This document shows positions 54,907-63,893 of a stretch of 64,000 nucleotides of DNA, in pieces. Made by a program: the position numbers and the translations under genes. Source of the stretch: Vibrio sp. qd031. GTDB taxonomy: Bacteria > Pseudomonadota > Gammaproteobacteria > Enterobacterales > Vibrionaceae. Position 1 is the first letter of the stretch. Every line of letters begins with the position of its first letter. Location: NCBI RefSeq assembly GCF_002100145.1, contig NZ_JXQD01000002.1, positions 244,061 to 308,060 of the forward strand, read 5' to 3'. Under the pieces are notes generated by a model. The model worked only from the letters and a program-made list of their open reading frames with translations, ran no database searches and was not told the origin of the DNA.

Positions 54907-55922
54907 TTAAATCCTTGTTGTACGTCTTGGCCAAGGGTTGTGAGCCTGTAGCGCTGCGAGCGACTTCTTGGTGCATCCGGTTGTGTCATTTCTATTAAAT
55001 CGGCTTCCAAGGCAGGTTTTAGATATCGAGCAGTAAATGATTTGCGATCTTTCAACTCACAGGCATTTTGCAATTGTTCGCGACTCATCTCACCAGATAT
55101 TCGATTCAGCAGTAAATTAACTTGGGGGCTTACTTGATGGCTTTCTTGGGGGGCAACATGACGAACGTTCGATTGTTCTAACTCAATCAACGCTTGTCGG
55201 ATCATCCCCAACATAAACCCTATAAAGGCCCGACTGTCTGTCTCAAGTGTACTTTGATTAATGGCTTGGTAGTATTGCTGCTGATGCTGGTGAATAAGGT
55301 TTTCAACCGGTAGCATCGCAAATATTGGTTGCCAGCGACTCAAAATGAGCGTTTGCCACAGTCTACCCATGCGACCGTTTCCATCAGAGAACGGATGAAT
55401 AAACTCAAACTCATAATGGAACACGCAGCTTTTGATGAGCGGATGATCATCACTGCTTTCTAACCAAGCAAATAAGTCACGCATGAGTGTTGGAACTCGT
55501 TGAGCTGGCGGCGCCATGTGAATCACTTGACCGTCTTTCATTACGCCAACACCGCTATCACGATATTGCCCTGCCGAGTCAATCATCCCTATCATCAGGC
55601 TTTTGTGTGCATCCAATAAGTTGGATTCAATTTCCGGCAACCAATTAGGTAATTGCTCGTAGACGGCAATCGCATTCTTCGCTTCTTGGACTTCTTTTAT
55701 TGGCGCCAATACCCGCTGTCCGCCGAGTATGGCGGTGACTTGTTCTTCTGTAAGTTCGTTACCCTCAATCGCCAACGTGCCGTGAATGGTACGAACTTGG
55801 TTAATGCGCCTTAAGCGCAGATCGATATCGTAAGAGTGTGTTACTGATATCTTGCCCAAACGTTCACTGATGTCAGCCACCAGTGAGAGGATTTGGTTAT
55901 TGAGGGTAAACGGAGGCTGCAT
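54903..55922 (-). CDS. Fic-domain protein inside the hsd operon
   Basis: 339 aa with the complete Fic motif HPFSDGNGRMGR and an N-terminal inhibitory motif of the (S/T)xxxE(G/N) type (TLAIEG, residues 49-54), so it is a class II, self-inhibited AMP-transferase. A C-terminal winged-helix (SREQLQNACELKDRKSFTARYLKPAL) follows. It starts immediately after the hsdS stop and overlaps hsdR, so it is co-translated with the restriction system. The target is unknown. Confidence 0.92.
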   Translation of the reverse strand: MQPPFTLNNQILSLVADISERLGKISVTHSYDIDLRLRRINQVRTIHGTLAIEGNELTEEQVTAILGGQRVLAPIKEVQEAKNAIAVYEQLPNWLPEIESNLLDAHKSLMIGMIDSAGQYRDSGVGVMKDGQVIHMAPPAQRVPTLMRDLFAWLESSDDHPLIKSCVFHYEFEFIHPFSDGNGRMGRLWQTLILSRWQPIFAMLPVENLIHQHQQQYYQAINQSTLETDSRAFIGFMLGMIRQALIELEQSNVRHVAPQESHQVSPQVNLLLNRISGEMSREQLQNACELKDRKSFTARYLKPALEADLIEMTQPDAPRSRSQRYRLTTLGQDVQQGFK

Positions 55923-57218
55923 TTAGGCTACCTCTCCTTGCGTGTCTAACTCGATTTCGCCGGAAAGCAATTTAGGAAGCAAGGTGTCACGCAGTGATGA
56001 TAGAGTTTGATTTTCTATAGCATTCTGATGAATTTTGCTCAGTAATGAAGATACTGCTCGATCGAATGAATGCATAAGCTCTTCCGATGGAGTTAACACT
56101 GCTAATTTCTCGAAGGTGCTCTTATTGATAATCGGCATCGTACTCCCGCTACTACCAATAAGAAATATCTCTTCACGCCTTCTTCGTAAATTCAAGAACA
56201 GGAAATTCCTTTCATAATCTTTAGCTACGACAACGCTGTTAATTTGTTGATTTGAAATAGCTTCTGATGGAGAAATTACAGCCTTGCCCATTTGACTACC
56301 AATACAAGTTACACAAATGCTGCCTGCCGGTAGTAAGTTCTTTTTCACAGCTTCGACACCAGATTCAGATAAAAAGCGTTTGGTTTCGCTAACAAACACA
56401 TCACTGTCGATATCTGATGGAGTAACAAATGGAACGCCTTCTTCTGCGTATGCATCTTCAACTTTTTTAGGAGGAGTTTTTCCTGTGACTACCTTACCAA
56501 AATCCTTGATGTAGTTAATATCCCAGCCTTCAGGAATCAAACCCAACTCAGACTCAACGAGCTTTTCTGGGAATAGCGAGGCAGTGGCAACGTCCATTCC
56601 TTCTGGTTGTTCGCCATTCATTTTGGCTTTTACGGGATCGAAATCAACAAACCATGACTTGAAGAGGGCTTGTGCCATTTCTTCTAGGTTTTTATTTATC
56701 TGTTGATTAACTGTAATTTTGGAATCAATTGATACCAAAACGTTAGCAACCTCGTCCTGAGTTTCAGTATCTGGCAATTGAAACTCATATTCTCTAATAA
56801 GTTTAAGACCAACATTTTTAATCGTGGAACCAGTAGCGAGATTATGAATGTAGTCTTGAAAATGCTTGGATGTAAGAACGTACATAACATAATCTTTGTT
56901 TACACTAGGCAGTACATTCAAGTAACACGCACTTTTCCCAAGAAATACTTTCTCACCTTGGTAGGTGCCGATATTTCCTAACGTACCGTTGATCGAGACT
57001 AAAAGAGTTCGTTCATTGAGATCTTTCTTATGTTTTAGGTATTGAGACTCATCTGTGCGCTTGGTCTTCTCATTAATTACAATTTTACCGTTGGATAAGT
57101 TGTTCCCATTAATAAAATAATAGTCACCGTTATCATCATACTTAGGTGTACCGTGAAGCCCGTCTCCTATACGGGATGTAATTTCAGCTAAAGTTACTAC
57201 AGGCCAATTACAACTCAT
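55923..57218 (-). CDS. hsdS: Type I restriction specificity subunit S
   Basis: 431 aa. Two target-recognition domains (about 5-150 and 220-380) separated by conserved helical spacers (TQDEVANVLVSIDSKITVNQQINKNLEEMAQALFKSWF; LSSLRDTLLPKLLSGEIEL). It sets the DNA sequence recognised by methylase and nuclease. It overlaps hsdM by 11 bases. The target sequence cannot be predicted by reading. Confidence 0.95.
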   Translation of the reverse strand: MSCNWPVVTLAEITSRIGDGLHGTPKYDDNGDYYFINGNNLSNGKIVINEKTKRTDESQYLKHKKDLNERTLLVSINGTLGNIGTYQGEKVFLGKSACYLNVLPSVNKDYVMYVLTSKHFQDYIHNLATGSTIKNVGLKLIREYEFQLPDTETQDEVANVLVSIDSKITVNQQINKNLEEMAQALFKSWFVDFDPVKAKMNGEQPEGMDVATASLFPEKLVESELGLIPEGWDINYIKDFGKVVTGKTPPKKVEDAYAEEGVPFVTPSDIDSDVFVSETKRFLSESGVEAVKKNLLPAGSICVTCIGSQMGKAVISPSEAISNQQINSVVVAKDYERNFLFLNLRRRREEIFLIGSSGSTMPIINKSTFEKLAVLTPSEELMHSFDRAVSSLLSKIHQNAIENQTLSSLRDTLLPKLLSGEIELDTQGEVA

Positions 57219-58911
57219 AACCTAACCCCGCTAGGTTCTTCTTGATCTCAGCTTCCAGCGTTGCCGACTCTGCAAACTGCTCGCTTAACTTCGAAGTCAG
57301 CGTCGCCATCTTTTCACCAAATGGAACACCGTCATCTTCTTCCTCAGCAGCACCAACGTAACGCCCCGGTGTCAGTACAAAATCGTGCTTGGTGATTTCT
57401 TCTAGCGTTGCTGACTTGCAGAAGCCTGCTTGATCTTCATAAGCCACACCATGTACTTCTTCACCTGTTTTCCAAGCGTGGAATAGGTCTGCAACTTTTT
57501 TAATATCATCGAAGCTGAAATCACGTAGTACACGGTCTTTCATGAAGCCAAGGTTACGAGCATCAATGAACAGCACTTCACCCTTACGGCCACGCAGCTT
57601 ACGTCCTGCTTTATCAACACGAGGATTCTTGTTCTTAGTTAAGAACCAAATACAGGCTGGGATCTGAGTGTTAGTAAACAGTTGACCGGGAAGTGCGACC
57701 ATACATTCAATCAAGTCATTCTCAATTAACGCCTGACGAATAGTGCCCTCGTTGTTGGTCGTTGAACTCATCGAACCATTTGCCAACAGAAGCGCCTGAG
57801 AGCCTTCAGGAGCAAGGTGATGAAGCATGTGCTGCATCCATGCGAAGTTAGCGTTACCTGATGGCGGTTGGCCATATTTGAAGCGAGGATCGTTATCATC
57901 TACGCCAGTGTTCCACTCTTTCATGTTGAATGGAGGGTTAGCCATGATGAAGTCAGCACGAAGATCAGGGTGTTGTACGTTAGTGTAGGTACTTGCAGGC
58001 TCTTTACCGAAGTCGTAATCAAGGCCACGAATCGCCATGTTCATCGCCGCTAGTTGCCACGTTGTATGGTTGTATTCTTGACCGTAGATAGAGATCTTCT
58101 GCTTCTGAGTAAGGGCATCAACCTTCTTCTCATTTGCATGACGCTCGATGAACTTCTCTGATTGAACAAAGAAACCACCAGAACCCATTGCAGGGTCGTA
58201 CACTCGACCTTCAAACGGTTCAATCATCTCAACAATCAGCGTTACGATGGATGCTGGCGTATAGAACTGACCACCTTTTTTACCTTCCGCCAGTGCAAAC
58301 TGACCAAGCATGTATTCGTATACATGACCTAAGATATCTTTACTGTTTAGATCTGCATGAACAAACGGGATGGTAGCGATCAAGTTGATTAGCTCGTTCA
58401 GCTTCGCTTGGTCAATCTTCAATGAAGAATATGACTTGTTCAGTACACCTTTCAGTTTCGGGTTATCACGCTCGATACCTTCAAGTGCGTTATCAATTAA
58501 GTGTCCAACAGAAGTAATCTTCTTAGGCTTACCATTGATATCTAGCTCAGCACCACCAATAACCAATGGGCCGTTATCTTGCAGGAACTGCCAACGAGAT
58601 TCAGTAGGTAGCCAGAACACGTTTTTCTCTGTGTAGAAATCACGCTGTTCCAGTTCAATAGCAATCTCTGCCGCTAGCTCTTCTTCCGAGAAGTCAGCAG
58701 GATCTAAGTAGTATTCGTGCTCAGGGTTAGCGATGTCAGCTTTGATCTCATCCTGACGCAGCTTAAACGCATCAGAGACGTATTTAACGAAGATTAGACC
58801 TAACACTGCGTGTTTGTACTGCGCTGCATCTAGCGTTGAGCGTAGCTTGTCTGCTGCGTTCCAAAGCTTGCTTTCAAGCTCTTTCAAATACTGTTGTTCT
58901 GTTTGATTCAT
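57208..58911 (-). CDS. hsdM: Type I modification methyltransferase subunit M
   Basis: 567 aa N6-adenine methyltransferase. SAM site in YDPAMGSGGFFVQS, catalytic NPPF in FIMANPPFNMKEW, and the N-terminal HsdM domain (LWNAADKLRSTLDAAQYKHAVLGLIFVKYVSD). First gene of the operon, divergent from the recombinase gene. Confidence 0.95.
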   Translation of the reverse strand: MNQTEQQYLKELESKLWNAADKLRSTLDAAQYKHAVLGLIFVKYVSDAFKLRQDEIKADIANPEHEYYLDPADFSEEELAAEIAIELEQRDFYTEKNVFWLPTESRWQFLQDNGPLVIGGAELDINGKPKKITSVGHLIDNALEGIERDNPKLKGVLNKSYSSLKIDQAKLNELINLIATIPFVHADLNSKDILGHVYEYMLGQFALAEGKKGGQFYTPASIVTLIVEMIEPFEGRVYDPAMGSGGFFVQSEKFIERHANEKKVDALTQKQKISIYGQEYNHTTWQLAAMNMAIRGLDYDFGKEPASTYTNVQHPDLRADFIMANPPFNMKEWNTGVDDNDPRFKYGQPPSGNANFAWMQHMLHHLAPEGSQALLLANGSMSSTTNNEGTIRQALIENDLIECMVALPGQLFTNTQIPACIWFLTKNKNPRVDKAGRKLRGRKGEVLFIDARNLGFMKDRVLRDFSFDDIKKVADLFHAWKTGEEVHGVAYEDQAGFCKSATLEEITKHDFVLTPGRYVGAAEEEDDGVPFGEKMATLTSKLSEQFAESATLEAEIKKNLAGLGYEL

Positions 58912-58981
58912 TAGAAGTTTTCTTGTTATAGAAATATTCCGTCAATCATACCACTGGATGCAACATTGTCTTTGATTTCTG

Positions 58982-59013
58982 CCTTACTTAAAGAGCATTT
59001 TTATGAAGTAAGG
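58982..59013 (+). promoter_or_regulatory. Inverted repeat covering the recombinase ribosome site
   Basis: CCTTACTT (58982-58989) pairs perfectly with AAGTAAGG (59006-59013). The right arm overlaps AAGGAG, the ribosome site for the gene at 59022, so the mRNA could hide its own start. Confidence 0.7.
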
Positions 59014-59021
59014 AGCACATT

Positions 59022-59618
59022 ATGGAAGCTTGGAATAAAGGAAAGCGTGTAGGTCAGAAGAAAGCATTCAAACTGGAGGACATTTGGCGCATCCGTATTC
59101 GACTTGAATTGGAAGAGCGCTTGTTTGAGTTGGCACTGTTCAACCTAGCCATCGACTGCAAGTTGAGATCCTGTGATTTACGTAACTTGAAAGTCCAAGA
59201 TGTCAGTCGCAGTGGTTGTGTTATGTCACGAACTATCGTTAAACAGCAGAAGACCCAACAGGAAGTACACTTCGAGATCACCCCCAAGACTCAACAGACC
59301 TTGTCGCAGTGGATCATTCAAAACTCATTACAGCCAACAGACTGTTTATTCCCAAGCCCACGCCGTGAAGGGCAGCCCATCTCGTACCATTACTACACAA
59401 CCATGGTTAATCGATGGGTTACTGATATCGGGCTAGATAAAACGCAATACGGAACACATTCACTGCGCAGAACCAAGGCTTCTTTGATCTACGCCAAAAC
59501 CAAGAACTTACGCGCTATCCAGTTGCTTCTAGGTCATGCTAAGTTAGAAAGCACGATTGAATACCTTGGTGTCGAAATTGAAGATGCGCTAAGGATTTCG
59601 GAGAGTTGTGAGACGTAA
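59022..59618 (+). CDS. Small tyrosine recombinase (FimB-sized)
   Basis: 198 aa, catalytic domain only. Residues expected for the family are present: Arg in DCKLRSCDLRNLKV, HxxR in THSLRRTKAS, His in LLLGHAKLES and Tyr in TIEYLGV. There is no N-terminal core-binding domain, as in FimB/FimE. Such recombinases occur in restriction loci; the role could be DNA inversion or island movement. It is divergent from hsdM. Confidence 0.85.
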   Translation: MEAWNKGKRVGQKKAFKLEDIWRIRIRLELEERLFELALFNLAIDCKLRSCDLRNLKVQDVSRSGCVMSRTIVKQQKTQQEVHFEITPKTQQTLSQWIIQNSLQPTDCLFPSPRREGQPISYHYYTTMVNRWVTDIGLDKTQYGTHSLRRTKASLIYAKTKNLRAIQLLLGHAKLESTIEYLGVEIEDALRISESCET

Positions 59619-59660
59619 AATATTTAACCTGCTTCTAGAAAACAAAAGAGGTGTAATTCT

Positions 59661-61907
59661 GTGATTCGCTCATTAAAACTTGCAAGCGTAGCTACATATG
59701 ATGCGTCAGGTGTACAAATATCTGATCTAAAAAAAATCAACTTTATCTATGGAGCCAACGGCTGTGGTAAAACGACGGCTTCGACTTATATAAGTCAACC
59801 GGATGATGACAAATACCAAAATTGTCAAATTGTTTGGGATAATGAGCGACCTGTAAGTTCACTAGTCTATAACAAAGCATTCAGAGATAAGAACTTTGGT
59901 TCAACTAATATCGCTGGCGTCTTTACTCTAGGCCAAGCAACAACCGAACAAATTGACGCGATAAAAAGTAAAAAAAGCGAACAACAAAACGAACAGCATC
60001 AAATTGCACGCCTTTCTACTACCTTAGAACAACAAGAAGTAACACTGAATGGGGCTGAAAAAGATATTACTGACCGCTGTTGGAAAGTATTTAAGTCTTT
60101 TGAATCTGAATTTCGCTCTGCACTAACTGGCTCAATCGGTAGCAAAGTGAGATTTCGAGACAAGATGCTCTCTGAACTTAAAAATGTCTCCGTAGATTTA
60201 TTATCACTCGAAGAGTTAACAATTAAGGGAAAGACTCTGCTTGGAGATAAACCACCAGTTTACCCCTTACTTACTTCTATAACCGATGAAGCTCTATTAA
60301 TTGTTGAAAAAAATGACATTTGGTCAAAGATCATTGTTGGTAAATCAGACGTTGCGATATCAGAGCTAATCACACACTTTGGCAACAATGACTGGGTAAA
60401 CCAAGGCCGTGGCTATGTAAGCGATAGCAGTCATTGCCCATTTTGCCAAAAAGAAACTATTGACGATGAATTTAGGAATGAGCTTGAGAAGTATTTTGAT
60501 GACACATTCTTAAGAGATGTTGAACAAGTCAGAGCGTTGGAAAGTTCATATCGCTTGTCAGCAGACCGTTTACTAGAAAAATTTCAAAGTACGCTAGCTA
60601 CAGAGAAAGCCAATGCCAATTCAACTTTAAATACAGACCTATTTCAAACTCATTTAACCTCTTTGGAAAACATATTAAAATCCAACCATTTAGAGTTTAT
60701 TTCAAAATCAGAAAAGGCTAGTTTGCAAGTTGAAATCACCAGCTCTCATGAAGAAGTGATGGCAATAAACAGCTTGATAGAAGAAGCAAATGAAGTTTTG
60801 CGTGCACATAATAAATTAGCGCAAGATTTTGACTCTGAACTAACAACTTTTGTTAAGGAAATCTGGCGTTTTCTTACATCAAAAATAGAAGATGACCTAA
60901 AGAAGTACAGCAAGGCATCAAAAGGAAAAAAAGCAGCTATAACAAAAATTTCAGAACAGATTAAACAGCGAGAAGCTAAGGAAATAAGCCTAACTCAAGA
61001 AATCAAAAACCTTAGTCGCAATATGACAAGCGTTCAGCCAACAGTGAATGAAATTAACAAGTTACTTATTGGATTTGGCTTTTTGAATTTCAGAATAGCG
61101 CCCTCTCTAAGCCTTCCTAATCATTATTGCATTGAGCGTCTCAATGGTGAGCAAGTTAAAGATACCCTAAGTGAGGGAGAGGTAACCTTCATAACATTTC
61201 TTTATTTTTATCAACTTACCCGAGGCTCCTTCTCAGAAGAAGACATTGCTGAAGACAGAGTCGTTGTAATCGACGATCCAATATCGAGTCTAGATAGCAA
61301 TGTACTTTACATTGTCAGCGCCCTAGTTAAAGAGCTTATTCGTGAGATAAAGACCGTCCCAGAATCCAGTATGAAACAGCTTATACTTTTGACTCATAAC
61401 GTATATTTCCATAAAGAGGCATCCTTTCAAAATGGTCGATCCAATGGTTGTAAAGACACGAATTTCTGGATTTTAAGAAAAGCCAATAACATTACTTCCG
61501 TCAGCGCATACGATCAGAAGAACCCAATCGAGTCATCATACGAGTTATTATGGAGGGAGCTAAAAGAGCGCAATGCTAACTCCGGCATTACCATTCAGAA
61601 TACTATGCGCAGAATAATAGAGAATTATTTCAAGATTCTCGGGCGCTTTAGTGATGATGATCTATTGTCGAAATTTGAGAACTTACAAGAGCAACAAATT
61701 TGCAATTCACTGATGTACTGGATAAACGATGGTTCACACTGCCTTCCTGATGACTTGTATATACAGCATCCAGATGATTCCACAGAGTTATATATGTCAG
61801 TTTTCCAAAAACTTTTCGATTATGCTGGTCACTTAGCGCACTACAACATGATGATGGGAGAAGAGGTAGAGTCATCAGATCCTATAGAGCTTCCAATGAG
61901 TGCATAA
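59661..61907 (+). CDS. RloC/PrrC-like anticodon nuclease (AAA_13 family)
   Basis: 748 aa with GTG start after AGAGGTG. Walker A in YGANGCGKTTAS (30-41), long coiled-coil arms with a zinc-hook CPFC at 259-262, ABC-type signature LSEGE (about 503) and Walker B VVVIDDPISSLD. The C-terminal part has Arg650-xxx-Glu654 (MRRIIENYF) and His693 (NDGSHCLP), matching the Arg-Glu-His triad of PrrC/RloC tRNA anticodon nucleases. These enzymes cut tRNA when DNA restriction is compromised or DNA is damaged. Location beside a type I system fits a backup against phage anti-restriction. Confidence 0.87.
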   Translation: MIRSLKLASVATYDASGVQISDLKKINFIYGANGCGKTTASTYISQPDDDKYQNCQIVWDNERPVSSLVYNKAFRDKNFGSTNIAGVFTLGQATTEQIDAIKSKKSEQQNEQHQIARLSTTLEQQEVTLNGAEKDITDRCWKVFKSFESEFRSALTGSIGSKVRFRDKMLSELKNVSVDLLSLEELTIKGKTLLGDKPPVYPLLTSITDEALLIVEKNDIWSKIIVGKSDVAISELITHFGNNDWVNQGRGYVSDSSHCPFCQKETIDDEFRNELEKYFDDTFLRDVEQVRALESSYRLSADRLLEKFQSTLATEKANANSTLNTDLFQTHLTSLENILKSNHLEFISKSEKASLQVEITSSHEEVMAINSLIEEANEVLRAHNKLAQDFDSELTTFVKEIWRFLTSKIEDDLKKYSKASKGKKAAITKISEQIKQREAKEISLTQEIKNLSRNMTSVQPTVNEINKLLIGFGFLNFRIAPSLSLPNHYCIERLNGEQVKDTLSEGEVTFITFLYFYQLTRGSFSEEDIAEDRVVVIDDPISSLDSNVLYIVSALVKELIREIKTVPESSMKQLILLTHNVYFHKEASFQNGRSNGCKDTNFWILRKANNITSVSAYDQKNPIESSYELLWRELKERNANSGITIQNTMRRIIENYFKILGRFSDDDLLSKFENLQEQQICNSLMYWINDGSHCLPDDLYIQHPDDSTELYMSVFQKLFDYAGHLAHYNMMMGEEVESSDPIELPMSA

Positions 61908-62018
61908 TAATTTTTATTGATTATAACGGGGCGAAGCCTAAGTCGCTTTTGTCCCAGAGCAAGGCCGGGAGACCTGGCCAAATTCACTATTGCCACTACA
62001 CCTCTGCACTCCAAGGCG

Positions 62019-62972
62019 TTACAGTAACCTATTGAGCTCGTCCTTAAGTAAAGGCCAGTAAACATTTTTCATCATGATCAGCCGTTGAGCTGAGCTCTCA
62101 ATATCCTCTAACCAGTCCTCAAATTCAGCCACAGTGTGATCAATCTTCGGCGATTGATTTAGGAAAGAAATGCTTTTCTTGCCGACTCTCAGCTTTAAGT
62201 CTTGGATATTAAGTCGATTAAGTACAGCTTCAATTTCTTGTTTCCTGGCTATAAGCCCTTGACCCTGTATCGTCATACCAGCGTTACCATTGGCGCATTG
62301 ATGGACTAGATAAACCGACGGCTCTGAGAACGGGTAGAAGTAAAACCAACTATGCCCTAAAGCTCGGCCTTGCAATTCTTCTTTAATAGATAAATCTGGA
62401 TGTTGATTTTGCATGTAGCGAGTGTATTTATGAGCAAACTGGGTTGAAGATTCATTTACCTCTCTTTGTTTACTTCTACGTTGATGCTCAATCGCTGCTT
62501 CTAAAACACGGGCTTTATAGTCGGCCCTTACACTCTTTGTCTTTATGAAGAACTGTTGTACTGCTTCATAAGACAATGTGGTTTGGTAGTTCTGTCTATC
62601 GCTGTTTAGGTAACTCTTAGGTGCAAATAGGCACGTTACAAACGCATCCCAAGTGTCATTTTCAATACCTTCTTTACCACGCTCAAAATACCGCTCAGCC
62701 TGTCTAGGTTGAGCGCTGGCGTTAACTTTATTTTCGATTAGCGCTGCGACTCTTTTTCCATTTGCATCATCAAAAATCACGATAACATCAGATTCGCCAT
62801 CTTGAGTAGAAATTGAGTGCCAAGCCCCCCTAAAAGAGGCAATGTGGTACTGGGGTAAGAGCTTTGTGGAAATAAACTTTTGAAATTCTGGTTTTACGTG
62901 AAGCTCTTCAATAAGCAGTAGGTCAGTATCTCGCTCTCGGACTGATTCTAAGTAAATGTCTTGCTCTAGCAT
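62019..62972 (-). CDS. PD-(D/E)XK nuclease superfamily protein
   Basis: 317 aa. A nuclease-like core is visible: GESDVIVIFDDANGKRVAALIENKVNASAQPRQAERYFERG, with Asp and the ENK motif at proper spacing, then a C-terminal domain with GHSWFYFYPFSEPSVYLVH. It belongs to uncharacterised PD-(D/E)XK proteins frequent in defence islands. It converges with the RloC-like gene and may be a stand-alone defence factor. Confidence 0.75.
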   Translation of the reverse strand: MLEQDIYLESVRERDTDLLLIEELHVKPEFQKFISTKLLPQYHIASFRGAWHSISTQDGESDVIVIFDDANGKRVAALIENKVNASAQPRQAERYFERGKEGIENDTWDAFVTCLFAPKSYLNSDRQNYQTTLSYEAVQQFFIKTKSVRADYKARVLEAAIEHQRRSKQREVNESSTQFAHKYTRYMQNQHPDLSIKEELQGRALGHSWFYFYPFSEPSVYLVHQCANGNAGMTIQGQGLIARKQEIEAVLNRLNIQDLKLRVGKKSISFLNQSPKIDHTVAEFEDWLEDIESSAQRLIMMKNVYWPLLKDELNRLL

Positions 62973-63495
62973 TTCTATTTCGCCCCGTGGAAGCCAGTAA
63001 CTTTCGTTTCTCCGGAATGTATAGCTAGTCTCTCACCAGCTTCCGTAAAGGAGTTATACCGTGTTAATACACCAACTTCTAGAGCCCTCGGCACGTTTTA
63101 GGGCGTAATCACTCTAGACTGCTTGCACTTTACTAATCGTGACCGAATGATTCGCACGAGATTTTGCTCAATGATAACTAATCTCAATCAACAATACTGA
63201 CGACTCTAATTCTACTTTTTAAGTAATATCACAGTCTCGGACTTGGCATAGACAAGAGTTTGTCGGTTGTTTACAACGAATACGGCCCAAGTAGGCAGCC
63301 AACCTCATCCGGTGACTTACTTCGAAGCTAGTCGGGAAAGTATTTGAAGGTAGCCTACTGGGGTAATTCTCAACAAGCCACTAGGTATCAAACGACTTTG
63401 ATCGAGCGTTCGCCGACTTTCGTGTGGTTAACGATGCACTCTTGGCGGGTTAGTTTACGCCCGTTGCTATCTATCACTCTGACAGGATCAAAAAC
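62973..63495. other. 523-bp region containing repeat R2
   Basis: No secure gene. The promoter of the leftward nuclease gene should be in its left end. Repeat R2 occupies 63138-63367. A 62-codon frame at 63344 begins inside the repeat and is not supported. Confidence 0.6.
63138..63367 (+). repeat. Structured repeat R2
   Basis: Diverged direct copy of R1. Helix A: GTAGGC (63291-63296) with GCCTAC (63353-63358), extended by CC/GG. Helix B: CCGGT (63309-63313) with ACTGG (63357-63361). The order A-B-A'-B' and the overlap of A' with B' are as in R1 although the stem bases differ. GAGATT/AATCTC (about 63159-63186) forms an upstream stem. Confidence 0.7.
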
Positions 63496-63876
63496 ATGGA
63501 ACAGCATAAACCATCTAATAGTAGTGCTTTAGTACGGCTAAGCCCGATAAGCATCATCACGACAAGCTGGATTATATCAATCCAAAACACCGTAGATTAC
63601 ACCTTAATGAGGGAATCGGATGTAAGATTTAAGTATCGGAGAAAGCTTCCTAGCTACATTGACAGTCACCTGCCTAGGCCGACTCAAAGCCGACAAATCA
63701 ACGAACTATATTCAACATTGGACAGAGTGGCTGTCGAACTACTTGCGAATGGGCTTAGTGATAAAAACTCGCAGAGGCCAGAGTACTTACTTCCTCAAAT
63801 CCAGATGGCAATTGAACCCCACTACCAAGGGTTGTCCAAAGCCTATTCTGGAGAGTTAATAGCTCGACTCTTTTAA
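63496..63876 (+). CDS. Hypothetical protein next to an IS
   Basis: 126 codons. The second half is helical and protein-like (QINELYSTLDRVAVELLANGLSDKN). AGGATC precedes the ATG. It ends about 20 bp before an IS3-type end, so it may be a truncated gene. No family recognised. Confidence 0.4.
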   Translation: MEQHKPSNSSALVRLSPISIITTSWIISIQNTVDYTLMRESDVRFKYRRKLPSYIDSHLPRPTQSRQINELYSTLDRVAVELLANGLSDKNSQRPEYLLPQIQMAIEPHYQGLSKAYSGELIARLF

Positions 63877-63893
63877 AATGCTCGCTAGGATCA

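Noticed and set aside
61841..62065. Short minus-strand frame at the convergence of the RloC-like and nuclease genes
   Set aside because: It overlaps the ends of both better-supported genes and has no family features.
63344..63532. 62-codon frame after repeat R2
   Set aside because: It starts inside the structured repeat, overlaps a more plausible frame and shows no recognisable motif.
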